64,000 nt of DNA from Bubalus kerabau. Lineage: Eukaryota > Chordata > Mammalia > Artiodactyla > Bovidae. Position numbers and translations under genes: made by a program. The stretch spans positions 17,564,001-17,628,000 of the forward strand of contig NC_073646.1 of NCBI RefSeq assembly GCF_029407905.1. Reading direction: 5' to 3'. Positions within the stretch are counted from its first letter, which is position 1. Every line of letters begins with the position of its first letter. Below the pieces are notes generated by a model that saw only the letters and a list, made by a program, of their open reading frames with translations, was not told the origin of the DNA and did not search any database. Positions 53,497-63,348 of the stretch are shown here, in pieces.

Positions 53497-53767
53497 GTTA
53501 TTTTTGTTGGTTGAGTCTTCATTGGTGTGCTTGGGCTTTCTCTAGTTGCGGCAAGTCGGGGCTACTCGCTAGTTGCGGTGCATGGGTTTCTCACTGCAGT
53601 GGCTTCTTTTGTGGTGGAGCATGGGCTCTGAGGCGTGCTGGCTTCAGTAGTTGTGATACGGGGCTTGGTTGCTCCAAGGCATGTGTGATCTTCCTGGACC
53701 AGGGATCGAACCCATGTGCCCTGCATTGGCAGGTGGATTCTTATCCAGTGTACTACCAAGGAAGTCC
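53497..53767 (-). mobile_element. CHR-type tRNA SINE, long form
   Basis: Reversed long CHR: gttgcggcaagtcggggcta, gtggagcatgggctctgagg, ggaccagggatcgaacccat and accaaggaagtcc. Confidence 0.9.
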
Positions 53768-53769
53768 AG

Positions 53770-55095
53770 GAGACATTTTAAAGGAACATCTAGTTGGCCA
53801 GTTGGACAAGCAAGAAGAGGAGGTAAGGTTCGTGGGGTGGGTTAAGGCCAGATTCTAGAGAGCTTGGAATATCAGGCTGAGGCATGCATGTTTTTGTCAG
53901 GTGGCTCATGGGGCGCTACTGACAGTTTTTATACAATGGAGTAGAGCCATTAGGTCTGACCCAGGCTGTAAAGACTGGTCTAGATTGTCACATATGTGTG
54001 GGGAAAGGCAAGGGTCTCTCTGCATCTTGGACATTAGATTTCAGGGACTCGAATGCTCCCAGGCCTCTCTCTTTCCCTCCATCCCGATCCTTTCCTCCTC
54101 ACCACTTCTCTTTTGCTGGCTTCTTCTTCCCAGATCTTCCTCACATGGATGAGCTCCTCAGCGCGGCTCCTGTTGCCTCCCTCCACTTACATCTCATCCC
54201 CCCTGCTCCATGGGGTACTGAGCCTTGGTCCTTCCTGTCCTAAGTTGAAATATCCAGAGACGGCCCCTGATTGGCTTAGGTGATGCCACCAGCCCATCAA
54301 CGGGGCCCAAAGGAATGGACGTGAGAGGAGAGGGTAGCTCCCGTTCAGTGAGGAAGGGGTCACAGTCCATGCCAGCCTGCCACCATCTCAGCTTGGTATT
54401 CCAGAGGCAGGGCAGAGCTTCTCTCTCCTGGTAAAATCTTGGAGAACCAACTGGTTAGCCTTCCCTTGAACCAACCACAGTGATGGGGAAGATGGGACAC
54501 ACCACGAACACCTGCAGTTGTGTCTGCAGGACAGGCTGCTCCCGGAGTGCAGAAGCCACATCATCTCCCTGTCTCTTCAGCCTTTTCACAGGGGCACGAC
54601 ACAGAGTAAGCACCTTACCTGGTGAGGACCCAGGTGTTAGCTTCCCCCAGCTCACTGGGCTTCCTCCACCCGGCTCTGAGTCAGAACCCGAGCCCTACAC
54701 CAGAGTTCCACAGAGATCTGATCACACCAAGAATATGGAGATGATGGACTCCACTGAAGAGTTGTGGGGTCACATGGAAGAGGGGTCATGTAAAACAACC
54801 ACGTTGTATCCCCCTATATGTCCACAATGGGTGCTACATCTCAAGGTCTTCATCCAGGAAACTTCCAAACACACACTTTCCCTCCACTTTCCACACCCTG
54901 CTCCTGGCCTTGCTGTCTGCTCCTCTTGGATTTCTGTTCAAACTCGCCATCCCTTTAGTATGGAGAGCATTTCATTTTCTCCATCCAGTTGCGCATCCAA
55001 ACACATATGATGATACTAAACAAAACAGAGTTTCCTCCATGGATAAGATCCTTCACCTTGGAAGGTACCTTAGAGAGACAGGTTTTGTTATTTGA
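53770..55095. other. Unique-looking DNA with a 176-codon frame of unknown status
   Basis: The plus frame 54480-55010 is 176 codons, Ser/Thr/Pro/Cys-rich, with no domain, signal peptide or homologue that I recognise. The 54060-54200 patch is C/T-rich. With no splice sites, poly(A) signal or repeat support I treat the frame as probably chance. Confidence 0.3.
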
Positions 55096-55099
55096 GCCT

Positions 55100-55313
55100 G
55101 TCTCTGGTGGCTCAGATGGTAAAGAATCTGCCTGCAATGCAGGAGACCTAGGTTCAGGCCCTGGGTTGGGAAGATCCCCCGGAGAAGAGAATGGCTACCC
55201 ACTCCAGTATTCCTGCCTGGAGAATTCCATGGACAGAGGAGCCTGGCAGGCTACAGTCCGTGGAGTTGCAGAGACGGACACAACTGAGCAACTGACACTT
55301 TCACTTTTTCACT
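55100..55313 (+). mobile_element. Bov-tA SINE
   Basis: A full forward copy from cctgtctctggtggctcaga to gagcaactgacactttcact. Confidence 0.93.
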
Positions 55314-55459
55314 TTCTGGGGAAAGGGCATAGTGTGGTCTCATTCCAAAACATCATGGCATTTTATCTAAAGAAATACAATTTTTTTTCTAAATAGATAT
55401 ATTTCCCATGTAAACGTAAGAAAATAAATATGGATTTCCCAACTGGCTACTGAGACTTT

Positions 55460-55640
55460 AACAAATAGCGCTCACCACATGCCAGATACTGTTCACAAAT
55501 ATTAACTGATTAAATTTATCAAAACATCCTATTTGTAGGTGACTGAGGCCTGGAGACGTTAAGTAACTGGCCCAAGGTCACCCAGTTGGCAAATGTGAGA
55601 GCTGAGATTCAGACCCGGCCAGTCTAGCTCCAGAGTTTAA
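55460..55640 (-). mobile_element. MIR SINE
   Basis: Reversed and well preserved: caccacatgccagatactgt, gcctggagacgttaagtaac, cccaaggtcacccagttggc and gctgagattcagacccgg. Confidence 0.85.
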
Positions 55641-55672
55641 TGTCATCTTCTCATCATCTGAAGAGATGACTG

Positions 55673-55931
55673 GGGACTTCCCTGGTGGCCCAGTGGTTAA
55701 GAAACCACCTCACAATGCAAGGGATGAGGGTTTGATCCCTGGTTCGGGAAGATGCCACATGCCACAGGGCAACTAACCTCAAAATTACTGAGCCCACAAG
55801 CTCTAGAGCCCAAGTGCCACAACTAGAGAGCTCATGTGTCACACTAAAAGATCTTGCATGATGCAGCGACCATTCCTCATGCTGCAAATAAGACTCGACA
55901 CAGCCAAATAAATACATAAATATAAAAAACA
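55673..55931 (+). mobile_element. CHR-type tRNA SINE, long form
   Basis: ggacttccctggtggcccag, gggtttgatccctggttcgg, gagcccacaagctctagagc and agactcgacacagccaaata, then aataaatataaaa. Confidence 0.92.
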
Positions 55932-56141
55932 GAGAGGATTGACACTTAAGCTGTTCTGTCGGTATCTCCTCTACACACAAGCTTGCTCTCTCTTCAGGTG
56001 GCTTTGCATTTTGAGGGATGTACAAATTAAGTCAGGAATCCAATTAGAGGTGCCTGTTAAATATATAAAATTGAGACAGCCCTGTCCCTGGGCAGTGGCT
56101 CCCCACGGCCGCTCCCAGGGACTTATCAGAATTTGGGCACC

Positions 56142-56398
56142 AAGGCTTCCCTGGTGGTCCAGTGGTAAAGAATCTGCCTGCCAATGCAGGATTCCATCCA
56201 CACGCCATGGGGCAACCAAACCTGTGTGCCACGACTACTGAGCCCACACTCTGGAACCTGAGCTTTGTGACCAGAGAAGTCACCCAATGAGAAGCCCAAG
56301 CAACGCAAGGAAGAGTAGCCCCTGCTTGCTGCAGCTAGAGGAAGTTTTTACACAGCAATGAAGACCCAGCCCAGCCAAAACAAATAAATTAAAAGAAA
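56142..56398 (+). mobile_element. CHR-type tRNA SINE, long form, with TSD
   Basis: aaggcttccctggtggtcca, then a head that lost its box B stretch (atgcaggattccatcc), a long right half and a aaaacaaataaattaaaag tail. The TSD agaatttgggcacc/agaatttgggcgcc lies at 56128-56141 and 56399-56412. Confidence 0.92.
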
Positions 56399-56449
56399 AG
56401 AATTTGGGCGCCTTAATGAAGTAGCGCAGGAAGACAATGATGCTACGAC

Positions 56450-56652
56450 GTGGAAGGCTCCGGTTTTGGAGTCAGCCAGCCTTGAGTGAGAATCTTCACT
56501 CTGCCAATTTATTAGTCATGAGACTTTGGGCTAGCTATGTAAGTTGTCCAGGACTCAGTTTTTATATCTGTAAAATGGGGGTGATAACGGCCCACTGTGT
56601 ACTTGGAAGGCTGCTGAGATAATGCAAGTCAAGTGCCTGGCACACAGGGGCC
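56450..56652 (+). mobile_element. MIR SINE
   Basis: gttttggagtcagccagcct, tattagtcatgagactttgg, ctcagtttttatatctgtaa and caagtcaagtgcctggcaca in order. Confidence 0.85.
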
Positions 56653-56699
56653 TCGATGAGCACCAGCTCCTGGGGCGGTCTCTCCCCTGCAACACTCGG

Positions 56700-56815
56700 T
56701 CTATTGTTTGCCTGTTAACTGGATTGTAAGCTCCTCGAGAGTGGAGTCTGGCTGTAATGAACCCCGTGTTTTTAGAACCACAGCAGCCTGTCAGGCACCA
56801 GAGGAGGTTGAAAAA
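56700..56815 (+). mobile_element. L2 LINE 3' fragment
   Basis: gttaactggattgtaagctc, ctcgagagtggagtctggct and ctgtcaggcaccagaggagg follow the L2 end pattern. Confidence 0.55.
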
Positions 56816-56888
56816 ACAGTGAACAACATTTCTTTAGTTCTGTCCCATGCCCTGCTATAGAACTCTAGGCTACCTTGGAGTGCAGTTC

Positions 56889-56992
56889 GATTTCTGGTTC
56901 AGGAATATGCCATGAGCCGTGGGGCCACTAATCTCAAAACTATTGAGCCCGTGAGCTCTGGAGCTGACATGCCACAACTAGAGAGGCTACCA
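56889..56992 (+). mobile_element. CHR-type SINE fragment
   Basis: ttctggttcaggaatatgcc, ggggccactaatctcaaaac and tattgagcccgtgagctctg match the middle of the long CHR form. The tRNA head and tail are missing. Confidence 0.75.
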
Positions 56993-56994
56993 GT

Positions 56995-58165
56995 TCCTTC
57001 ACGACGTATAACCCAAATCCTGGGATTACATGTACTCAGAACCCAGACTTCTCACTTTTTATGTCAGTTCCTCTGTTTGCCTCTTTCCTTCATGCTGGGC
57101 TCTTGGAAGCAAATGGCTGAGTCGGGGCCATCCAACACCTCACAACTCTTGATTGAAACTGACAAATTGCCTCCACAAAAACTTTATGGATGAACCCACC
57201 CAACATTATCTGGGGAGGTCCATTTCACACGTCGCCAGCACCAGATCTTTCCCATTGTTTACCTTTTTGCTTGTGTGAAAGATGAAACACTGCATTTTGC
57301 TGATAGTTTGCTTCCTTCATGGAATCTGGGCATCGTTTCCTATGGTTACTAGCCATGCGTTTTTCTCTAAGACACACTTTTGAGCAGTGAGGGTCCTTGC
57401 AGCTTGGAGGACCACCTTGGGACATCTTTTTCAGGTTTCAAATCCCTGTGCTCCCGCCAACCACAGGGCATGGGACAAGGCTGGCATTCATTTGTGTCTG
57501 TTGAAGGGCATTGAATCTCTCTGCGGTCAGCACGGGTCTAAGTTTTTCCCTGGGGTTGGAAACCCTCCAGCTCTAGAAATCATACAAAACAAATGGCTAA
57601 GTGTGAGTGGAATAAATATTTGAACATCTCAGAGCCACAGTGGCTTGGATTGTCAAGCAGAGCATCCCGTTGAGGGGCCAGTATCTAGACTGACAGGCTA
57701 CAGAGCCCTTTGTGGGCTGGACCCGCTGTGCTGTTTGGCAAGTCTGCCCCTAAGGACTCATTTGCTGTAGAGCGAATAATCCGCCGTTACTGGGGGATGT
57801 GCTGCCTTGCAGGGTGTGTGTTGGAGGCAGCCTGCTGTGTGAGTCAGAGGCTTCTTAGCTACAAGGAATCCAGAGGGACCAACAGAAACCTACCCTGACC
57901 ACCAGCCAGTCTGCACCAACCACACCCTCCATGATTGCCAGGCTGCCGTATCATTCCCCAGGAGTCCTTCATCCCAGCCCCTGCCTTCCCTCCCAGCCCC
58001 ACCTACTGTTGTTTCCATTCCTGCATCTTGAGTGTGATCCACCCCCCACCCCATCCTTCCTCAGCTTTGAGCGTGAGATTTGGAACCAGAGAGTTCCACA
58101 TGCCAAGTGCGGAGCATGGTGCCAGGCATGTCAGGAGAACTCAATCAATAGTTAAAAACAAAGGA
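56995..58165. other. Unique-looking DNA, no gene recognised
   Basis: Several 60-90-codon frames (57710-57898, 57935-58207) have no recognisable content. The 57960-58060 patch is C-rich. No repeats of known type. Confidence 0.4.
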
Positions 58166-58171
58166 CTTCTT

Positions 58172-58333
58172 GCTGCTCAAAGTATGGTCCCGGGACCAGA
58201 GGCATAGGCGTCTCCGGGGTTCTTGTTAGAAATGCAGAGTTTCAGGCCCTCTCCAGACCTCCTGCAGTGGGATGTGCATTTTAATAAGATCCCCCAGTAA
58301 TTCAGAGGCACCTTTGAGTCTCAGAGGCACTGG
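58172..58333 (+). mobile_element. MER5A hAT-Charlie MITE
   Basis: gctcaaagtatggtcccggg, ttcttgttagaaatgcagag, tttcaggccctctccagacc and gtgcattttaataagatccc. Confidence 0.85.
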
Positions 58334-58434
58334 CCTCATTGACAGACTTGTTCTGAAAATCAGTGACATCAGGTGTATACCTGCCTGGCAAAGAGCTTAG
58401 TTCATTACAGATGCTAAAATAATATGAGTCATTT

Positions 58435-58527
58435 CCTACATGTCCCTACTGGCCTAGAATGTAAACTCTCTAAAGCTTGGAGCCTGTCTCATTTCTCTTA
58501 AGATCTCCAAGTAAGTTTAGCACTTGT
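58435..58527 (+). mobile_element. L2 LINE 3' fragment
   Basis: ctggcctagaatgtaaactc, ggagcctgtctcatttctct and aagtttagcacttg. It is cut by the CHR SINE to its right. Confidence 0.6.
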
Positions 58528-58662
58528 TTTTTTTTTTTTTTTTTTTCCTAATTTTTATTTTATGGCCTGTGAGATCTTTGTTCCCGGATCAGGGATTGAA
58601 CCCATGACCCCTGCATTGGAAGCACAGAGTCTTAACCACTGGACTATCAGAAAAGTCTCTCA
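58528..58662 (-). mobile_element. CHR-type tRNA SINE, short form
   Basis: A T18 run (inverted poly(A)), then ttttatggcctgtgagatct, ggatcagggattgaacccat and actggactatcagaaaagtc. It lies at the L2 end, with agtaagtt occurring on both sides. Confidence 0.85.
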
Positions 58663-58784
58663 GTAAGTTGTTAAATGTTGAAGATGTACTATAGCTTAGT
58701 AAAGTGACTTTTCAAACTGCAGTTTGCCACTCACTAGTGGGTGGGAGTGAGAAATAATTTAGTGGGTTATCACCTTTCTCCTTT

Positions 58785-58965
58785 CCAGGTGGCTCAACAG
58801 TATATAATCTGCTTGCCATTGCAGGAGATGTGGGTCAGGAAGATTCCCTGGAGAAGGAAATGGCAACTGACTCCAGTATTCTTGTGTGGGAAATCCCAAA
58901 GACAGAGGAGCCTGCCAGACTATAGTCCATGGGGTTGCAGAGTCGGGCACGACTGAGCATGTACA
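58785..58965 (+). mobile_element. Bov-tA SINE with internal deletion
   Basis: Forward copy: tttccaggtggctcaacagt, then a head shortened by about 20 bases (gagatgtgggtcagg), the Bov-A body and gagtcgggcacgactgagca. Confidence 0.9.
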
Positions 58966-58969
58966 CGGG

Positions 58970-59335
58970 GCTCAGAGGGTGATGCCTCCTCCGCTCCCTG
59001 GAATGGATGGTAGTGAGTGTCACAACCAGCAGGGATATCCCTTTCTTTGGGGCTGGAATTAACCTGCCCAGTTGACAGGAGGCTCTCTGGGCAGGGATAT
59101 TTTTATTTGGTGAGAAGGTTCTGTTGGGACCAGGGTAAAAATGGCCCTCCATCTGCCCAGCTGGATCATTAGCATCCGCGTGTAGGAGGCAGGGTTGGGA
59201 AACCCAGCCTGGATGCCTAGCAACGAGTTCTTTTTTCTCTGTGCAAATCCTCTGGATTCGGGCTCTAGTTCAAGTCAGACACCGTGGGAGGGAAAGGTGC
59301 TTTCCCAAGAACAAGCAGGTACCAATCACGTACTT
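58970..59335. other. No gene or repeat recognised
   Basis: Unique-looking sequence of ordinary composition between a Bov-tA and the L1M/BovB block. Confidence 0.35.
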
Positions 59336-59913
59336 CTAAAATTGTGGTAAAATATATATCAGATCAGTCGCTCAGTCGTGTCCGACTCTTTGCGACCCCA
59401 TGAATCGCAGCACGCCAGGCCTCCCTGTCCATCACCAACTCACGGAGTTCGCTCAGACTCACATCCATCGAGTCAGTGATGCCATCCAGCCATCTCATCC
59501 TCTGTCGTCCCCTTCTCCTCCTGCCCCTAATCCCTCCCAGCATCAGAGTCTTTTCCAATGAGTCAACTCTTCACATGAGGTGGCCAAAGTACTGGAGTTT
59601 TAGCTTTAGCATCATTCCTCCCAAAGAAATCCCAGAGCTGATCTCCTTCAGAATGGACTGGTTGGATCTCCTTGCAGTCCAAGGGACTCTCAAGAGTCTT
59701 CTCCAACACCACAGTTCAAAAGCATCAATTCTTCGGCACTCAGCTTTCTTCACAGTTCAACTCTCACATCCATACATGACCACTGGAAAAACCATAGCCT
59801 TGACGAGACGGACCTTTGTTGGCAAAGTAGTGTCTCTGCTTTTGAATATGCTATCTAGGTTGGTCATAACTTTCCTTCCAAGGAGTAAGCGTCTTTTAAT
59901 TTCATGGCTGCAG

Positions 59914-61331
59914 TCACCATCTGCAGTGATTTTGGAGCCCAGAAAAATAAAGTCTGACAGTTTTCGCTGTTTCCCCATCTATTTCCCATGAAGTGATGGG
60001 ACCGGATGCCATGATCTTCGTTTTCTGAATGTTGAGCTTTAAGCCAACCTTTTCACTCTCCACTTTCACTTTCATCAAGAGGCTTTTGAGTTCCTCTTCA
60101 CTTTCTGCCATAAGCGTGGTGTCATCTGCATATCTGAGGTTACTGATATTTCTCCCAGCAATCTTGATTCCAGCTTGTGTTTCTTCCAGTCCAGCGTTTC
60201 TCATGATGTACTCTGCATATAAGTTAAATAAACAGGGTGATAATATACAGCCTTGACGAACTCCTTTTCCTATTTGGAACCAGTCTGTTGTTCCATGTCC
60301 AGTTCTAACTGTTGCTTCTTGACCTGCATACAGCTTTCTCAAGAAGCAGATCAGGTGGTCTGGTATTCCCATCTCTTTCAGAATTTTCCACAGTTGATTG
60401 TGATCCACACAGTCAAAGGCTTTGGCATAGTCAATAAAGCGGAAATAGATGTTTTTCTGGAACTCTCTTGCTTTTTCTATGATCCAGCGGATGTTGGCAA
60501 TTTGATCTCTGATTCCTCTGCCTTTTCTAAAACCAGCTTGAACATCTGGAAGTTCGCGGTTCACATGTTGCTGAAGCCTGGCTTGGAGAATTTTGAGCAT
60601 TACTTTCTAGTGTGTGAGATGAGTGCAATTGTGCAGTAGTTTGAGCATTCTTTGGCATTGCCTTTCTTTGGGATTGGAATGAAAACTGACCTTTTCCAGT
60701 CCTGTGGCCACTGCTGAGTTTTCCAAATTTGCTGGCATATAGAGTGCAGCACTTTCACAGCATCATCTTTCAGGATTTGGAATAGCTCAACTGGAATTCC
60801 ATCACCTCCACTAGCTTTGTTCATAGTGATGCTTTCTAAGGCCCACTTGACTTCACATTCCAGGATGTCTGGCTCTAGGTCAGTGATCACACCATCGTGA
60901 TTATCTGGGTCGTGAAGATCTTTTTTGTACAGTTCTTCTGTGTATTCTTGCCATCTCTTCTTAATATCGTCTGCTTCTGTTAGGTCCATACAATTTCTGT
61001 CCTTTATCGAGCTCATCTTTGCATGAAATGTTCCTTTGGTATCTCTGATTTTCTTGAAGAGATCCCTAGTCTTTCCCATTCTGTTGTTTTCCTCTATTTC
61101 TTTGCATTGATCACTGAGGAAGGCTTTCTTATCTCTTCTTGCTATTCTTTGGAACTCTGCATTCAGATGTTTATATCTTTCCTTTTCTCCTTTGCTTTTC
61201 ACTTCTCTTCTTTTCACAGCTATTTGTAAGGCCTCCCCAGACAGCCATTTTGCTTTTTTGCATTTCTTTTCCATGGGAATGGTCTTGATCCGTCTCCTGT
61301 ACAATGTCACGAACCTCATTCCATAGTTCAT
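59914..61331 (-). pseudogene. BovB ORF2 linker and reverse transcriptase, frameshifted
   Basis: Two adjoining frames. 60600-61331 (243 codons) holds the Lys/Arg-rich linker and RT start (ASGGDGIPVELFQILKDDAV, then PKKGNAKECSNY). 59914-60600 (228 codons) holds QAGFRKGRGIRDQIANIRWI, motif A FIDYAKAFDCVDH, motif B GVRQGCILSPCLFNLYAEY and motif C RYADDTTLMAES with the catalytic Asp pair at about residues 159-160. A one-base deletion near 60605 separates them, and a further frameshift near 59960 ends the second. RT motifs are intact within each piece. This is the most complete RT in the window. Confidence 0.93.
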
Positions 61332-61449
61332 CAGGCACTCTATCTATCAGATGTAGGCCCTTAAATCTATTTCTCACTTCCACTGTATAATCATAAGGGA
61401 TTTGATTTAGGTCATACCTGAATGGTCTAGTGGTTTTCCCTACTTTCTT

Positions 61450-62185
61450 CAAGTTAAGTCTGAATTTGGCAATAAGGAGTTCATGATCTGAGCCACAGTC
61501 AGCTCCTGGTCTTGTTTTTGCTGACTGTATAGAGCTTCTCCATCTTTGGCTGCAAAGAATATAATCAATCTGATTTTGGTGTTGACCATCTGGTGATGTC
61601 CATGTAGAGTCTTCTCTTGTGTTGGAAGAGGGTGTTTGTTATGACCAGTGCATTTTCTTGGCAAAATTCTATTAGTCTTTGCCCTGCTTCATTCCGTATT
61701 CCAAGGCCAAATTTGCCTGTTACTCCAGGTGTTTGTTTCTTGACTTCCTACTTTTGCATTCCAGTCCCCTATAATGAAAAGGACATCTTTTTTGGGTGTT
61801 AGTTCTAAAAGGTCTTGTAGGTCTTCATAGAACCGTTCAACTTCAGCTTCTTCAGCGTTACTGGTTGGGGCATAGACTTGGATTACTGTGATATTGAATG
61901 GTTTGCCTTGGTAACGAACAGGGATCATTCTGTTGTTTTTGAGATTGCATCCAAGTACGCATTTCAGACTCTTTTGTTGACCATGATGGCCACTCCATTT
62001 CTTCTGAGGGATTCCTGCCCGCAGTAGTAGATATAATGGTCATCTGAGTTAAATTCACCCATTCCAGTCCATTTCAGTTCGCTGATTCCTAGAATGTCGA
62101 CATTCATTCTTGCCATCTCTTGTTTGACCACTTCCAATTTGCCTTGATTCATGGACCTGACATTCCAGGTTCCTATGCAGTATTG
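61450..62185 (-). pseudogene. BovB ORF2 endonuclease domain, frameshifted
   Basis: In RTE elements this APE-type endonuclease nicks the target DNA to prime reverse transcription. Visible blocks: GTWNVRSMNQGKLEVVKQEM at the start, ILGISELKWTGMGEFNSDDH with the conserved Glu, and ITVIQVYAPTSNAEEAE followed by FIIGDWNAKVG, the GD(F/W)N catalytic signature, at 61689-61928. A TGA stops the first frame at 61964. A small deletion then shifts frame before 61928, and an extra four bases (aaac) after GSQE at about 61730 shift it again. The catalytic residues seen are kept, but no continuous protein is possible. Confidence 0.9.
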
Positions 62186-63069
62186 CTCTTTACAGCATCA
62201 GACCTTGCTTCTATCACCAGTCACATCCACAGCTGGCTATTCTTTTTGCTTTGGCTCCATCCCTTCATTCTTTCTGGAGTTATTTCTCCACTGATCTCCA
62301 GTAGCATATTGGGCACCTACTGACCTGGGGAGTTTCTCTTTCAGTATCCTATCATTTTGCCTTTTCATACTGTTCATGGGATTCTCAAGGCAAGAATACT
62401 GAAGTGGTTTGCCATTCCCTTCTCCAGTGGACCACATTCTGTCAAATCTCTCCACCATGACCCACCCGTCTTGGGTTGCCCCACAGACATGGCTTAGTTT
62501 CATTGAGTTAGACAAGCCTGTGGTCCTAGTGTGATTAGATTGACTAGTTTTCTGTGAGTATGGTTTCAGTGTGTTTTCCCTCTGATGCCCTTTTGCAATA
62601 CCTACTGTCTTACTTGGGTTTCTCTTACCTTGGGCGTGGGGTATCTCTTCATGGCTGCTCCAGCAAAGCGCAGCCATTGCTCCTTACCTTGGACGAGGGG
62701 TATCTCCTCACTGCCGCCCTTCCTGACCTTCAATGTGGGATAGCTCCTCTAGGCCCTCCTGCGCCCGTGCAAATATGTAACATTAATGGTGTTTAAGGGT
62801 GCAGTTCAGTGGTTAGCAATTAGCAATGCTGTGCCACCGTCACCACTATCCATTTCCAGATCTTTGTCATCATCCCAAACAGAAATCCTGCACCCATTAA
62901 ACACGAACTCCCCATACCCACCCAACCCCACCCCCCAGTCTGTGATGCTTTCTAATCCACTTTCTGCCCCTATGAATTTGCCTGTTCTAGGTACCTCACA
63001 GAAGAAGAATCATATAATACTTGTCCTTCTATGTCATGATTTCACTTAGCATAATGTTCTTCAAAAATT

Positions 63070-63238
63070 TTAAAGTCTATACTTTTTTTAAACAAAATTA
63101 ATTTTATTCTACAACTTTAAACACTAATAAAATGAATTCCACATCTCAGTCAAGCTCAGGAGTATTTATTCATTCTCTGGTTAACTATTCTCTATAGTTC
63201 TTTTTTCCTAAGACTTCTTTTTTTTGGAGAAGTTTTAG
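63070..63238. other. Short AT-rich spacer
   Basis: No feature recognised. T-rich, between the L1M end and the BovB pieces. Confidence 0.4.
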
Positions 63239-63239
63239 G

Positions 63240-63348
63240 TGAAGAGGAACTAAAGAGCCTCTTGATGAAAGTAAAAGAGGAGAGTGAAAAAGTTGGCTTA
63301 AAACTCAACATTCAAAAAACAAGGATCATGGCTTCCAGTCCCATCAGT
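63240..63348 (+). mobile_element. BovB internal fragment (forward)
   Basis: The plus strand encodes EELKSLLMKVKEESEKVGLK, then LNIQKTRIMAS, the segment just after YADD. It stops at ccagtcccatca, exactly where the reversed BovB begins. Confidence 0.9.

Larger units (their letters stand above)
59358..62770 (-). mobile_element. Near full-length BovB (RTE-type LINE)
   Basis: 3,413 bp, reversed. It has a 5' untranslated region (about 62190-62770), endonuclease (about 61450-62185), linker and RT (59914-61331), a C-terminal region (59364-59913) and the 3' tail at 59358. The L1M target aaatatat/aaatatgt (59350-59357 and 62771-62778) is the likely TSD. At about 62360-62425 the 5' part contains a segment matching the start of Bov-A SINEs. 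ORF2 is broken by several frameshifts and stops, so it cannot move by itself. Confidence 0.95.
59338..63065 (-). mobile_element. L1M 3' end split by full-length BovB
   Basis: The left stub 59338-59357 (aaaattgtggtaaaatatat) and the right piece 62771-63065 (agggtgcagttcagtggtta, catcatcccaaacagaaatc, tatgaatttgcctgttctag) are adjoining parts of one antisense L1M. Confidence 0.75.
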
